Below are positions 18,651 to 27,676 of a stretch of 64,000 nt of DNA, piece after piece. Position numbers and translations under genes: made by a program. The notes under the pieces were generated by a model. It made no database searches, had not been told where the DNA came from, and worked only from the letters and a program-made list of their open reading frames with translations. Source of the DNA: Terribium retamae (GTDB lineage Bacteria > Pseudomonadota > Alphaproteobacteria > Rhizobiales > Rhizobiaceae); contig NZ_JAKREW010000003.1 in the NCBI RefSeq assembly GCF_022347545.1, positions 62,001 through 126,000 of the forward strand, given 5' to 3'. Each line of letters opens with the position of its first letter. The first letter of the stretch is position 1.

Positions 18651-18807
18651 TGTCGTCCTCCTTCACCACATAGGCTCTACCGCCAACATTTCCGTCGCCG
18701 GCCGGCTGCTGTCCGCCCCTTTTAAGCCGCGATTCAGCGGTTAGGGCGATCATCGTCGAAATGTCAATTCTTGTATCGCCGGGCGAACAGCCCATAAATG
18801 GGGTCAG

Positions 18808-19425
18808 ATGAAGCCCTATCCAAAATATTTCGAGAAAATCCGCATTCGTCCCGAGAAGGACGCGGAAGCGAAGGCGCATGCGCCGATTTGCCAGTGGGAC
18901 GGCTGCAAGGAGCCGGGTACGCATCGTGCGCCGGTGGGACGCATGGCTGAGGGGCAGTATTTCAAGTTCTGCTTCGACCACGTGCGTGAATACAACAAGG
19001 GCTTCAACTACTTTTCGGGCGTTCCCGATTCCGAGATCGCGCGGTTCCAGAGGGAAGCGCTGACAGGACATCGCCCGACCTGGACGATGGGCACGAATGG
19101 CGGCGTACACACCGCGCCTGATTTTGCGCAGAAACGCTCGGGCCGCGCTGGCTACTACAACCGCATGCGCGACCCGTTCAACCTGTTCAATGAGCCACGG
19201 GACCGCGGCGCACCACGCGAACGCAAGGCAAGGCCGCTTGAGGCCAAGGCGCTGGAAACGCTTGGTCTTGACGCAAAGGCGACTGGCCAAGAGATCAAGG
19301 CGCGTTATAAGGAACTCGTGAAACGCCACCATCCGGATGCGAATGGCGGTGACAGAGGTTCGGAAGACCGGTTCCGCGATGTGCTGCAAGCGTATCGCGT
19401 GCTCAAGCAGGCAGGCCTGTGTTGA
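18808..19425 (+). CDS. J-domain (DnaJ-like) protein with N-terminal Cys/His motif
   Basis: This 205-residue protein ends in a J-domain (about 148-203) with the HPD tripeptide in VKRHHPDANGG, so it should stimulate a DnaK-type Hsp70. Upstream are Cys28-x4-Cys33 and Cys55-x2-His58, a zinc-finger-like arrangement, then the aromatic stretch EYNKGFNYFSG. A glycine-rich linker separates the two parts. It lies between bolA and cobS/cobT. A client role toward cobaltochelatase or Fe-S proteins is conceivable but unproven. Confidence 0.85.
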   Translation: MKPYPKYFEKIRIRPEKDAEAKAHAPICQWDGCKEPGTHRAPVGRMAEGQYFKFCFDHVREYNKGFNYFSGVPDSEIARFQREALTGHRPTWTMGTNGGVHTAPDFAQKRSGRAGYYNRMRDPFNLFNEPRDRGAPRERKARPLEAKALETLGLDAKATGQEIKARYKELVKRHHPDANGGDRGSEDRFRDVLQAYRVLKQAGLC

Positions 19426-19448
19426 GCTCAAGCTGAGCTGAGGTCGTG

Positions 19449-19484
19449 CCTTTTTCCAACTATCATCGGGTTGGAAAAGGTTTT
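19449..19484 (+). terminator. Probable intrinsic terminator after the J-domain gene
   Basis: CCTTTTTCCAAC and GTTGGAAAAGG form an 11-bp stem with one bulged T around a 9-nt loop, followed by TTTT. It lies 23 bp after the J-domain gene stop and 69 bp before the cobS ATG, so it probably separates the two transcripts. Confidence 0.55.
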
Positions 19485-19552
19485 ATGACCGCCCCGAACA
19501 ATTTGGGTTGCCGGCGAAGCGCAACGCTTCGCCCGTGGAGACGTTGAGACGC

Positions 19553-20539
19553 ATGAACAAGGTCGATCGCGATATCGCCAACCTGCCCGATACGACGGTG
19601 TCGGTGAAGGAGAAATTCGGCTTCGAATCCAAGATGGTCGTGCCGGCCTATTCGGTGGCCACCGAACATGTGCCTGACATCGATCCGGACTATCTGTTTG
19701 ATCAGCACACCACGATGGCGATCCTAGCCGGCTTCGCTTACAACCGCCGCGTCATGGTGTCGGGCTATCACGGCACCGGCAAGTCGACGCATATCGAGCA
19801 GGTCGCCGCGCGCCTCAACTGGCCCTGCGTGCGCGTCAATCTCGACAGCCATGTCAGCCGTATCGACCTCGTCGGCAAGGATGCCATCGTCGTCAAGGAA
19901 GGCATGCAGGTCACGGAATTCCGCGACGGCATCCTGCCTTGGGCGTATCAGCACAATGTGGCACTCTGCTTCGACGAATACGATGCCGGTCGCCCGGACG
20001 TGATGTTCGTCATCCAGCGTGTGCTGGAATCGTCAGGCCGCCTGACGTTGCTCGACCAGAGCCGCGTCATTCGTCCGCATCCGGCCTTCCGCTTGTTTGC
20101 CACCGCCAACACCGTCGGTCTCGGCGACACCACCGGCCTTTATCACGGCACGCAGCAGATCAACCAGGCGCAGATGGACCGCTGGTCGATCGTGACCACG
20201 CTGAACTATCTGCCGCATGACAATGAAGTCGCCATCGTGCTGGCCAAGGCCAAGCACTACAAGAACGACAAGGGCAAAGACATCGTCAACAAGATGGTGC
20301 GCGTCGCCGACATGACGCGCTCTGCCTTCATCAATGGCGATCTGTCGACGGTCATGAGCCCGCGTACCGTCATCACCTGGGCTGAGAATGCCGAGATCTT
20401 CGGCAATGTCGGTATGGCGTTCCGGCTGACCTTCCTGAACAAGTGCGACGAACTGGAGCGTTCGGTGGTGGCCGAATTCTATCAGCGCGCTTTCGGTGAG
20501 GATCTGCCGGAAAGCTCCGCCAACGTGGTGCTTGGCTAA
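19553..20539 (+). CDS. cobS: Cobaltochelatase subunit CobS
   Basis: This 328-residue AAA+ ATPase is the motor subunit of the aerobic cobaltochelatase (CobNST), which inserts cobalt into hydrogenobyrinate a,c-diamide during B12 synthesis. Walker [10 protein letters not shown] (71-79), Walker [10 protein letters not shown] and sensor sequence LFATANTVG are present. The ATG at 19553 gives the usual start [18 protein letters not shown]; an upstream TTG at 19508 is less likely. cobT follows after 12 bp. CobN is not in this window. Confidence 0.96.
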   Translation: MNKVDRDIANLPDTTVSVKEKFGFESKMVVPAYSVATEHVPDIDPDYLFDQHTTMAILAGFAYNRRVMVSGYHGTGKSTHIEQVAARLNWPCVRVNLDSHVSRIDLVGKDAIVVKEGMQVTEFRDGILPWAYQHNVALCFDEYDAGRPDVMFVIQRVLESSGRLTLLDQSRVIRPHPAFRLFATANTVGLGDTTGLYHGTQQINQAQMDRWSIVTTLNYLPHDNEVAIVLAKAKHYKNDKGKDIVNKMVRVADMTRSAFINGDLSTVMSPRTVITWAENAEIFGNVGMAFRLTFLNKCDELERSVVAEFYQRAFGEDLPESSANVVLG

Positions 20540-20551
20540 ACAGGACATTCC

Positions 20552-22450
20552 ATGGCCGGCCCCGGCGACAATACACGCAACAAGCCGAAGAACGGCTCGG
20601 ACACGGACGCCTTCAAACGCGCCGTGACGGTGTGCATGCGTGCCATTTCCGGCGACAAGGAGATGGAAGTCGGCTTCGCCAAGGAGCGCCCGGCGTTGGC
20701 CGGCAGCCGTGCCCGCCTGCCGGAATTGCCGAAGAAGGCTTCGGCCGTCGACATTGCCGTGACGCGCGGCCTTGGTGATTCCATGGCGCTGAAACGCGCC
20801 TGCCATGATAGCCGCATCCACACCAAGCTGGCCCCGGAAGGCAAGCAGGCGCGTGCCATCTTCGACGCGGTCGAGCAGGCTCGTGTCGAGGCGATCGGCT
20901 CGCGCATGATGGCCGGCGTCGCCGACAACATCGGCACGATGCTGGAAGACAAATACGCCAAGGCCAATCTCGCCGACGTGCGCGACCGTGCGGACGCGCC
21001 GCTGGAGGAGGCTTTGGCCCTGATGGTGCGCGAAAAGCTGACCGGCCGTGCGGTGCCGAAGAGCGGCGAACGTCTGGTCGACCTCTGGCGCCCTTGGGTC
21101 GAGGACAAGGCAGGCGCCAATCTCGACGGATTGGCTGGCAAGCTGGAAGATCAGCAAGCCTTTGCCCGCGTCGTGCGCGACATGCTCGTTTCCATGGAAA
21201 TGGCCGAGGAACTCGGCGACGACCAGGAAACCGAGGATACCGAGGACGACAACGAGAACCAGCCGCAGGGCGAGGAACAGAGCGAGGAGGGCGGCGAGGA
21301 CGATTCCGGCTCCGACCAGTCGCAGGCCGAGGACGCAGATGCCTCGGACGACGATGAGGAATCCGCTGAGGCCGAAGCCACGGACGCCACCTCTCAGGAC
21401 CTGTCCGACGAAGAAGAGGCTGACGCCGAGACTCCAGGCGAGGCCAAGCGCAACGACAATCCCTTCGCCACGATCTCGAAGGACGTCGATTACAAGGTCT
21501 TCACCACCGCCTTCGACGAGACGGTCGGAGCCGAGGAATTGTGCGACGAGGAGGAACTCGATCGTCTGCGCGCGTTCCTCGACAAGCAACTCGCCAACCT
21601 GCAGGGCGTGGTGGGGCGACTGGCCAACCGGCTGCAGCGTCGCCTGATGGCACAGCAGAACCGTTCCTGGGATTTCGACCTGGAAGAAGGCTATCTGGAT
21701 CCGGCGCGCCTGGTGCGCGTCGTCATTGATCCGATGCAGCCGCTATCCTTCAAGCAAGAGCGCGATACCAAGTTCCGCGATACTGTGGTGTCGCTGGTGC
21801 TCGACAATTCAGGCTCGATGCGCGGTCGGCCGATTACGGTTGCGGCGACCTGTGCCGACATCCTGGCGCGTACGCTGGAGCGTTGCGGCGTCTCGGTGGA
21901 GATCCTTGGCTTCACGACCCGCGCCTGGAAGGGCGGGCAGGCGCGTGAGAAGTGGCTGAAAGAGGGCAAGCCGCCCGCACCCGGCCGTCTCAACGATCTG
22001 CGTCACATCGTCTACAAGTCGGCCGATGCGCCCTGGCGGCGCGCGCGTCGCAACCTCGGCCTGATGATGCGCGAGGGGCTGCTCAAGGAGAACATCGACG
22101 GCGAGGCGCTGTTGTGGGCACACAACCGCCTGATCGGCCGGCCGGAACAACGCAAGATCCTGATGATGATCTCGGACGGCGCGCCGGTCGACGACTCCAC
22201 GCTTTCGGTCAATCCAGGCAACTATCTGGAGCGGCATCTGCGCGCGGTCATCGAATTGATCGAGGATCGTTCGCCGGTGGAACTGCTTGCCATCGGCATT
22301 GGCCATGACGTGACACGCTATTATCGCCGTGCCGTTACCATCGTCGATGCAGAGGAACTGGCCGGTGCCATGACCGAGCAGCTTGCCTCGCTGTTCGGCG
22401 AGGAAACTGCGCGCGATATGCGGCGCGGCGGCTTCAGGCGCGCTTCGTGA
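20552..22450 (+). CDS. cobT: Cobaltochelatase subunit CobT
   Basis: This 632-residue partner of CobS has an N-terminal helical region and a highly acidic central linker (about 225-300, mostly Glu, Asp, Gln and Ser). A C-terminal von Willebrand A domain follows with the MIDAS motif [11 protein letters not shown] (Asp418-Ser422) and a second metal motif [10 protein letters not shown]. The length equals that of known CobT. CobS and CobT form a chaperone-like ring that activates CobN in the cytoplasm. The stop codon overlaps the GTG of the next gene. Confidence 0.96.
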   Translation: MAGPGDNTRNKPKNGSDTDAFKRAVTVCMRAISGDKEMEVGFAKERPALAGSRARLPELPKKASAVDIAVTRGLGDSMALKRACHDSRIHTKLAPEGKQARAIFDAVEQARVEAIGSRMMAGVADNIGTMLEDKYAKANLADVRDRADAPLEEALALMVREKLTGRAVPKSGERLVDLWRPWVEDKAGANLDGLAGKLEDQQAFARVVRDMLVSMEMAEELGDDQETEDTEDDNENQPQGEEQSEEGGEDDSGSDQSQAEDADASDDDEESAEAEATDATSQDLSDEEEADAETPGEAKRNDNPFATISKDVDYKVFTTAFDETVGAEELCDEEELDRLRAFLDKQLANLQGVVGRLANRLQRRLMAQQNRSWDFDLEEGYLDPARLVRVVIDPMQPLSFKQERDTKFRDTVVSLVLDNSGSMRGRPITVAATCADILARTLERCGVSVEILGFTTRAWKGGQAREKWLKEGKPPAPGRLNDLRHIVYKSADAPWRRARRNLGLMMREGLLKENIDGEALLWAHNRLIGRPEQRKILMMISDGAPVDDSTLSVNPGNYLERHLRAVIELIEDRSPVELLAIGIGHDVTRYYRRAVTIVDAEELAGAMTEQLASLFGEETARDMRRGGFRRAS

Positions 22451-23481
22451 TCCGTCCCCGGCGGGTGTCGATGTCAGGATGCCTACGACTCTTTTCTTGT
22501 CTTGTTACAGGCTTCCTCGTCACGTCCTCGGCTTTCGCCGCAGGCCGCCAGCCAGTCGAGCCGGTAGAAATCAGCGTCCGGCAAATCACGCAATTCCATA
22601 TCGGCCGGGACGAAAGGAAGTTCGGGCCGCTGGAATTTGTCGGCGGACTGGAGATGACGGGTTCGTCGCGCGATTTCGGTGCGCTATCGGCTTTCCGGTT
22701 CCTCACTCCGGGCAGTGATTTCATCGGTGTGACCGACACTGGCTTCTGGTATTTCGGTTCGATTGCGCGAATGGCACAAGGCCAGCCTTTCGCGATCTTC
22801 AACTTCACCATGCAGCAGATGATGGATGAGGCCGGCCAGCCGATCGACAAGAAATGGGAGGTCGACGCCGAAGGCCTGAACGTCCGGGATGGCGTCGCCA
22901 CCGTCGGCTTCGAGCGCAACCATCGTGTCGCGCAGTTCAAGATCGATCCGAAGGGCATGAAAGCGCCGTTCAGGTTGCTCGATTTCGTGGTGCCCGAGAA
23001 CGAACTGCGCAGGAACCGCGGCTTCGAGACGGTGACGCGGGCGCCGGTCGACGGGCCACTGAAGGGCTCACTTGTGGTGGTGTCCGAAAAGAGCCTCGAC
23101 AAGGATGGCAACATCTATGCGGCCATCCTCGAAGGGCCGGGCAGAGGCATCTTCAAAGTTCGCCGCAATGGCGAGTTCGATATCACCGATGGCGCATTCC
23201 TTCCCGGCGGCGACCTGCTTCTCCTGGAGCGGTCCTTCTCAATGGCTGGCGGCGTCAAGATGCGGCTGCGCCGCATCGCCGGCTCCGAGATCGCCAAGGG
23301 CAAGGTCGCCGACGGCTCGGTGCTTCTGGAGGCCGACATGGCCTACCAGATCGACAATATGGAAGGCATGGATGTCTGGCGTCGCGACGATGGCAGGCTG
23401 ATCGTGTCGCTGGTTTCCGACGACAATCACTCGATCCTGCAGCGCAACCTTTATTTGGAGTTCATCCTGCACGAGGATTGA
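22447..23481 (+). CDS. Exported esterase-like/phytase-like domain protein
   Basis: This 344-residue protein has an N-terminal signal peptide (cleavage near AFA-AG, about residue 32) followed by a phytase-like/esterase-like beta-propeller domain (PF13449 type). Family-like segments include [21 protein letters not shown] and the [24 protein letters not shown] ending. The GTG at 22447 overlaps the cobT stop (GTGA). An ATG eight codons later is an equally good signal-peptide start. No catalytic assignment is possible, and nothing links it functionally to cobalamin besides the overlap. Confidence 0.78.
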   Translation: MIRPRRVSMSGCLRLFSCLVTGFLVTSSAFAAGRQPVEPVEISVRQITQFHIGRDERKFGPLEFVGGLEMTGSSRDFGALSAFRFLTPGSDFIGVTDTGFWYFGSIARMAQGQPFAIFNFTMQQMMDEAGQPIDKKWEVDAEGLNVRDGVATVGFERNHRVAQFKIDPKGMKAPFRLLDFVVPENELRRNRGFETVTRAPVDGPLKGSLVVVSEKSLDKDGNIYAAILEGPGRGIFKVRRNGEFDITDGAFLPGGDLLLLERSFSMAGGVKMRLRRIAGSEIAKGKVADGSVLLEADMAYQIDNMEGMDVWRRDDGRLIVSLVSDDNHSILQRNLYLEFILHED

Positions 23482-23534
23482 GAGGGTCATAGCTGCAATG
23501 TTAGGCTCCTGTCCGCACACTTTGAGGCTGTCCG

Positions 23535-23909
23535 ATGCCTTCAAATCCCACAGACCTGATTGATCGCTATTGCGCTATCTGGAACGAACCCGATGATGCG
23601 CGCCGTGCTACGCTTCTCCACGCGGTCTGGGCCAAGGACGCGAGTTATACCGATCCCCGTGCGGATACGGTCGGGGCAGAAGAGTTGCTCGCTCACATCG
23701 TCAGGGTGAGAGCTGGCCGCCCAGGCGCTCGGATCGTCCGCACCACCGCAGTCGATGTTCATCATGGTATCGCGCGTTTCGGCTGGCGTGTGGTCGAAGC
23801 GGACGGCACGGAGATGCCGGAAGGACTCGACATTGCGATTTTAAGCCCGGATGGCAGCCGTATCGAGAGCATTATCGGCTTCTTCGGACCGCTGCAGCCT
23901 TTGAGCTAA
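23535..23909 (+). CDS. NTF2-like/SnoaL-like small protein
   Basis: A 124-residue protein with the cone-shaped NTF2-fold pattern: an N-terminal helix (LIDRYCAIWNEPDDARRATLLHAVWA), the DASYTDPRAD strand motif common in SnoaL-like proteins, a second helix, and beta strands ending SIIGFFGPL. Such proteins are often small isomerases or ligand binders. The substrate is unknown. It stands alone and is convergent with a GNAT gene. Confidence 0.75.
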   Translation: MPSNPTDLIDRYCAIWNEPDDARRATLLHAVWAKDASYTDPRADTVGAEELLAHIVRVRAGRPGARIVRTTAVDVHHGIARFGWRVVEADGTEMPEGLDIAILSPDGSRIESIIGFFGPLQPLS

Positions 23910-23927
23910 CCTGGCGAACTCCGCCCT

Positions 23928-24374
23928 TCAGGTATTCCCGAGTTCAAGGCGCATGACGGTCTCATCGCCCAGGATCTGGCCGGTCTCTCGAAAACCTTCC
24001 CGATGGTAAAATCCGGCGGCTGTCCGATTTTCCTGCATGACGCCGAGATAGATGGCGTTGCAGCCGGGAATGGCGGACATTCTTTCGACCACCGCACGCA
24101 AGGCAGCACGGCCGTAACCGCGCTTCTGAAACCGCTGGTCGATCATCAAACGGTAGATCCACCAGTTTCCATCGTCGGCGTCCAGGGTGTACATGGCGAA
24201 GCCGACCGGTTCGTCATCCACGAAAATGCCGAGCGGCACGCAGGCCGGGTTCTCGTCGGCTTCCTCCAGGGACTCGGCGTTGGTGGCGACGAAGTCGTCT
24301 TGGTCATCGGCAACGTGGAGAGCAATGACAGCTTTGCGCTCGGCTTCGCCGAGCGATCTCAAGGTGAGGCGCAT
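23928..24374 (-). CDS. GNAT family N-acetyltransferase
   Basis: A 148-residue single-domain acetyltransferase. The acetyl-CoA loop is RFQKRGYGRAALRAVVERM (Q-x-x-G-x-G/A), preceded by the strand WWIYRLMIDQ and followed by YLGVMQENRTAAGFYHREGF. The pattern resembles spermidine/spermine acetyltransferases of the SpeG/BltD kind. A spermidine-synthase-like gene lies next on the same strand 118 bp upstream, so a polyamine substrate is possible but unproved. Confidence 0.85.
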   Translation of the reverse strand: MRLTLRSLGEAERKAVIALHVADDQDDFVATNAESLEEADENPACVPLGIFVDDEPVGFAMYTLDADDGNWWIYRLMIDQRFQKRGYGRAALRAVVERMSAIPGCNAIYLGVMQENRTAAGFYHREGFRETGQILGDETVMRLELGNT

Positions 24375-24492
24375 TCAAATACCTGCTTTGGAAAGAAGGC
24401 TGCAGAATGATTGCGATTCGCATCGGAACTGTGGTTGGTGTTTGGCTCTTCCGGCCAAATCGGATGAGCCAGAGCGTCTTGCACAAGGGCGT

Positions 24493-25167
24493 CTAGCGCG
24501 GTTTGACGGCCAGCCAAATGGTGTGCTTGGCGCCGCGCTTGCCGTGGGCGCGCACTGTGACAGCCTCGGCAGCAAAGCCGCTCTGCTGCAGCCGGCGGGT
24601 GAAGCCGCGACCCGGTCCGGAAGACCAGACCGCCAGCACGCCCGCAGGCTTCAACGCATCGCGAGCGGCCTTGAGGCCGGCGAAGCTGTAGAGCGTGTCG
24701 TTGCTATCCTGGGTCAACCCTTCGGGCCCGTTGTCGACGTCGAGCAGGACGGCATCGAACTCTTGGCGGGCTGCATCGATCAAGCGGGCGACATCGCCTT
24801 GTTTGACGGTGACGCGCGGATCATCGAGACAACCGTTGAAGATTCCGGCCATCGGCCCGCGTGCCCAGTCGGTCACAGCCGGCACAAGTTCGGCAACGGT
24901 GACCTTTGCATCGTTGCCAAGTTCGGCGAGCGCCGCGCGCAGGGTGAAACCCATGCCGAGGCCGCCGATCAGCACATGAATGCGGTCACGCTTGCCGAGT
25001 TTCTCCAGCGAGAGGCGGGCGAGTGCTTCTTCCGAGCCGCTGAGACGGCTGTTCATCAGCTCGTTGGAACCGAGCATGATCGAGAATTCGCTGCCGCGCC
25101 GTTTCAGTCGCAGCTCCTGCTTGCCGTCAGGCGTCCTGGCAGTGTCGAGCTGCTCCCAGGGAATCAA
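24493..25167 (-). CDS. Spermidine synthase-like methyltransferase-fold protein
   Basis: A 224-residue Rossmann protein of the spermine/spermidine synthase superfamily. The cofactor-site segment is VLIGGLGMGFTLRAAL, with the acidic strand VTVAELVPAV and the DAVLLDVDNGPEG segment in place of the usual DxxxxDxxDP. These stand-alone relatives lack the N-terminal beta domain and their reaction is uncertain. The TTG start overlaps the transporter stop by 4 bp (TTGA), so translation is coupled to the queuosine-precursor transporter. Confidence 0.75.
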   Translation of the reverse strand: MIPWEQLDTARTPDGKQELRLKRRGSEFSIMLGSNELMNSRLSGSEEALARLSLEKLGKRDRIHVLIGGLGMGFTLRAALAELGNDAKVTVAELVPAVTDWARGPMAGIFNGCLDDPRVTVKQGDVARLIDAARQEFDAVLLDVDNGPEGLTQDSNDTLYSFAGLKAARDALKPAGVLAVWSSGPGRGFTRRLQQSGFAAEAVTVRAHGKRGAKHTIWLAVKPR

Positions 25168-25847
25168 GGCTGAACCGTCGCCGGCTGGCTCCAGCGCGCA
25201 GCGATCAACCGGTAAGGGATCAGTGCGACGACGGCGATGAGCAGCTTCACCGACAGGTCGCCCAGCGCCCAGGACAGCCAGCGCATGGTTTCCATCGGAA
25301 ACACACCGAGCAAGGGAGCATTCTCCAATGCGAAAGCATCGTCAGGACCGATGAAGGCGAAGGCCGCGGAAAAAGCGATCGAGAAGAAGATCAGCGTGTC
25401 GAACACCGAGCCGACCAGTGTGCCGAAGATCGGTGCACGCCACCAGGTTTGGCGGCGCAGCCAGTTGAACACGGTGACATCCAGGAGCTGGGCGGTGAGG
25501 AAAGCCGCACCGGAGGCGCAGGCGATGCGCACCAGGCGAGCGGCAGCCGTGTCGAATTCGATCAGACCGGCGCGGAACAGCAGCGGCGGCGCGACGATGG
25601 AGCAGATGACGGCTGCCATGAAGCCGACGAAGACGATTCGGCGCGCCACAGCGGGTCCGTAGCGGCGGTTGGCAAGATCGGTGACAAGGAAGGCGAAGGG
25701 ATAGGTGAACGCGCCCCAGGTCAGGATATCGGCCAGCGACAGTGCGCCGACCTGTCCCTGCATGGGGAACTGAACAAGGATATTCGAAGCCACGACGACA
25801 AGCGCCATGGCGACCACGAAGGGCAAATACTGCGAAAAGAAACGCAT
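25164..25847 (-). CDS. Queuosine precursor transporter (VUT/YhhQ family)
   Basis: This 227-residue inner-membrane protein has about six helices. It begins MRFFSQYLPFVVAMALVVVASNI and contains the YhhQ-type segments FLVTDLANRRYGPAVARRIVF and GTLVGSVFDTLIFFSIAF. The family imports preQ0/preQ1 for tRNA queuosine. The ATG at 25847 has AGGA seven bases upstream and sits inside a preQ1-I-like pseudoknot, which supports the substrate assignment. A spermidine-synthase-like gene follows with overlapping codons. Confidence 0.9.
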   Translation of the reverse strand: MRFFSQYLPFVVAMALVVVASNILVQFPMQGQVGALSLADILTWGAFTYPFAFLVTDLANRRYGPAVARRIVFVGFMAAVICSIVAPPLLFRAGLIEFDTAAARLVRIACASGAAFLTAQLLDVTVFNWLRRQTWWRAPIFGTLVGSVFDTLIFFSIAFSAAFAFIGPDDAFALENAPLLGVFPMETMRWLSWALGDLSVKLLIAVVALIPYRLIAARWSQPATVQP

Positions 25848-25873
25848 TTTTTTATCCTGGGTAATGGAACCAG
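25845..25873 (-). ncRNA. preQ1-I-like riboswitch overlapping the transporter start codon
   Basis: The leader on the minus strand reads CUGG-UUCCAUUA-CCCAG-GAUAAAAAAAUG. P1 is CUGG/CCAG. The first C of CCCAG sits where the preQ1-pairing cytosine lies in the B. subtilis queC aptamer. The U after CUGG and the last A before AUG match the other two ligand contacts. The AUAAAAAA strand is identical to that aptamer. P2 would be CAU of the loop with the AUG start codon. The ribosome site AGGA lies partly in P1, so binding should block translation. The internal loop is three bases shorter than in queC. Confidence 0.72.
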
Positions 25874-25981
25874 TGGAGCACCTGGCCGGGACGGGCGGCG
25901 CATCCTTCATTCGAGCATCGGATGGTTCAAGCCAGGCTAGCCGATCCGACGCTCAGGCGGTCGTCCCCCGCCTGAAAGCAA

Positions 25982-26278
25982 TCAGGCAGCGGCCTGTCCG
26001 GCGTTCTTCTTGGCGATCTGCTTCTTCAGCAGACGAGCGCGCTGCGACAGCTCCTTCTCGTCGGCCTTGGCCAGGAAGGCGTCGAGGCCGCCGCGATGCT
26101 CGACCGAACGCAGCGCGTTGGCCGAAATACGCAGGCGCACGTTCTGGTTCAGCGCTTCCGAGATCAGCGTGACATTGACCAGGTTCGGCAGGAAGCGACG
26201 CCGGGTCTTGTTGTTGGCGTGGCTCACATTGTTGCCGGTCTGGACGGCTTTGCCGGTGAGTTCGCAAGCGCGGGACAT
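25982..26278 (-). CDS. rpmB: 50S ribosomal protein L28 (bL28)
   Basis: A 98-residue bL28 beginning [29 protein letters not shown], the family signature. The start at 26278 is fixed by that N-terminus; upstream in-frame codons do not match. It is a structural protein of the large subunit. The gene stands as its own unit between the transporter leader and a DUF1284 gene. Confidence 0.98.
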   Translation of the reverse strand: MSRACELTGKAVQTGNNVSHANNKTRRRFLPNLVNVTLISEALNQNVRLRISANALRSVEHRGGLDAFLAKADEKELSQRARLLKKQIAKKNAGQAAA

Positions 26279-26411
26279 TTTTGCTACCTTCAGTTCATAC
26301 CGAGCCAAACCTTCGAGCCGCGCCGTATGGCGCGCAATGCTGTCGGCGGCCTCATGGAAAAAGTTGGCGTTCCATAGTGGCATTTCGCCGAGGCGTCAAG
26401 CGTTGTTCGGC

Positions 26412-26837
26412 TTAGGAACAGGTAAGCCGCACTTCCTTGAAGCCGGAACCGGCGATGGTGCTGCACAGATCGAACCACTCGCAGCCGTGACAGGCTTGAC
26501 GCGTTGATCCGGCGTGGAAGGCTACGCGCATGCGTTCGATCACCGACGCATCAAGGGAAAAGCGCGCGCCCTCGCGGATCGGGCGGTCCGCCAGGATTGC
26601 AACCGCATCGGCGGCAAGCCGATCGCGTTCGGTCACGGTATTCCAGAAACAATGAGGGTCGGTATCGCCAAGCAGTGGTTGGCAGATGTCGTCGGGACCG
26701 GCGACGAGGAGTATATCCTCGCCGCGGTTCAGCCGTTGCACCACCTCGTCATAGCCCTTCGTGAAGGCTTCGCTGTAACCCTTGCCAACATAGGTCAGCA
26801 TGCACAGCAGGTGATGGGCGCGGATACGGACGGTCAC
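26412..26837 (-). CDS. DUF1284 domain-containing cysteine-rich protein
   Basis: A 141-residue protein starting with GTG and reading VRIRAHHLLCMLTYVGKGYS, the DUF1284 hallmark. Seven cysteines (12, 52, 63, 116, 119, 125, 140) include Cys116-x2-Cys119-x5-Cys125 near the C-terminus, which could bind an iron-sulfur cluster or zinc. The function is unknown. It lies 21 bp downstream of bioY on the same strand and is probably cotranscribed with it. Confidence 0.82.
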   Translation of the reverse strand: MTVRIRAHHLLCMLTYVGKGYSEAFTKGYDEVVQRLNRGEDILLVAGPDDICQPLLGDTDPHCFWNTVTERDRLAADAVAILADRPIREGARFSLDASVIERMRVAFHAGSTRQACHGCEWFDLCSTIAGSGFKEVRLTCS

Positions 26838-26858
26838 GTCGGCTCCGCAAGAAGGGTA

Positions 26859-27440
26859 TCAGAGCGAGATCTTGCCGCGGCGCACCGCTTCAAGGGTCGC
26901 AGTGGCCAGCACGGCTTTCAGGATGCCGCCGAGCACGAACGGCGCGAAACCGAACGTATAGGCTTTCTCTGCGCCGATCATGCCGGCCAGCACCAGTGTG
27001 CCGAAAACCAGGATGAAGGCATTGCCGGCCAGCATGGCGACAACGCTGCGTACCAGACGGCCCTCGGCGGTCCAGCCGCGCTCGGCCAGCCAGCCGACGA
27101 AGGCCGCTGCGATCGGGAAGGCTGCAAGATAACCGGCGGTCGGGCCGGCGAAATAGGCAAGGCCGCCGGCGCCGCCAGCCAGGACCGGGAAGCCGATGGC
27201 GGCTTCACCCAGCCAGGCCAGAACGGTGACGAGACCCAGACGCCAGCCGAAAAGCGCGCCGACCAGCGTGACGGCAAAGGTCTGCATGGTCATCGGCACG
27301 GGGAACATCGGCACTTCGATCCAGGACGAGGCGGCGAGGAACAGCGTGCCCAGAAAGACCGCGACCGCCTGGACGGTCAGCGAACGGCCAGCTAGGCGCA
27401 AGGGAACAAAAGTGGTGGAAGCTGCAGCGGGAGCGTTCAT
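26859..27440 (-). CDS. bioY: Biotin transporter BioY
   Basis: This 193-residue S component of an ECF-type biotin transporter has six helices and the family motifs VPMTMQTFAVTLVGALFGWRLG and GGLAYFAGPTAGYLAAFPIAA. The ATG at 27440 is chosen because the hydrophobic core starts soon after. BioM and BioN are not adjacent, so it may act alone or with energising subunits elsewhere. No TTATCTATAA-type BioR box was seen upstream. Confidence 0.95.
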   Translation of the reverse strand: MNAPAAASTTFVPLRLAGRSLTVQAVAVFLGTLFLAASSWIEVPMFPVPMTMQTFAVTLVGALFGWRLGLVTVLAWLGEAAIGFPVLAGGAGGLAYFAGPTAGYLAAFPIAAAFVGWLAERGWTAEGRLVRSVVAMLAGNAFILVFGTLVLAGMIGAEKAYTFGFAPFVLGGILKAVLATATLEAVRRGKISL

Positions 27441-27553
27441 CGGGCCTCTCCGGGTCAAATTTTGGTTCGCCGGCTCTGCGGCGTTTTTGCAGGATGCATA
27501 TTTCACAGGCTGATGGTGCAACGCAACAGCATTTGCGGCGTTGTGACCGAGGC

Positions 27554-27566
27554 CTGCATAATGCAG
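27554..27566. promoter_or_regulatory. Short dyad in the bioY/DUF3108 intergenic region
   Basis: CTGCAT-A-ATGCAG is a perfect 6-bp inverted repeat with a single central base, midway in the 236-bp divergent region between bioY and the DUF3108 gene. It could be an operator for either gene. The assignment is positional only. Confidence 0.25.
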
Positions 27567-27676
27567 ATGCCGGTCGGCTTCCCATAGATTTGCCGGATTT
27601 GGCGGTTTGAGAGACCGACAGGGACATCCAGAGCTGATGCTTGCCATCAGCAGACTGTGAAAGGAACGACGTTTCG

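Noticed and set aside
20033-21589. 518-codon open frame antisense to cobS/cobT
   Set aside because: Shadow of the acidic CobT linker, which gives a Val/Leu-rich complement; cobS and cobT are certain.
26859-27676. BioR operator before bioY
   Set aside because: No TTATCTATAA-type palindrome was found in the 236-bp gap; only a short CTGCAT-A-ATGCAG dyad of unknown meaning is present.
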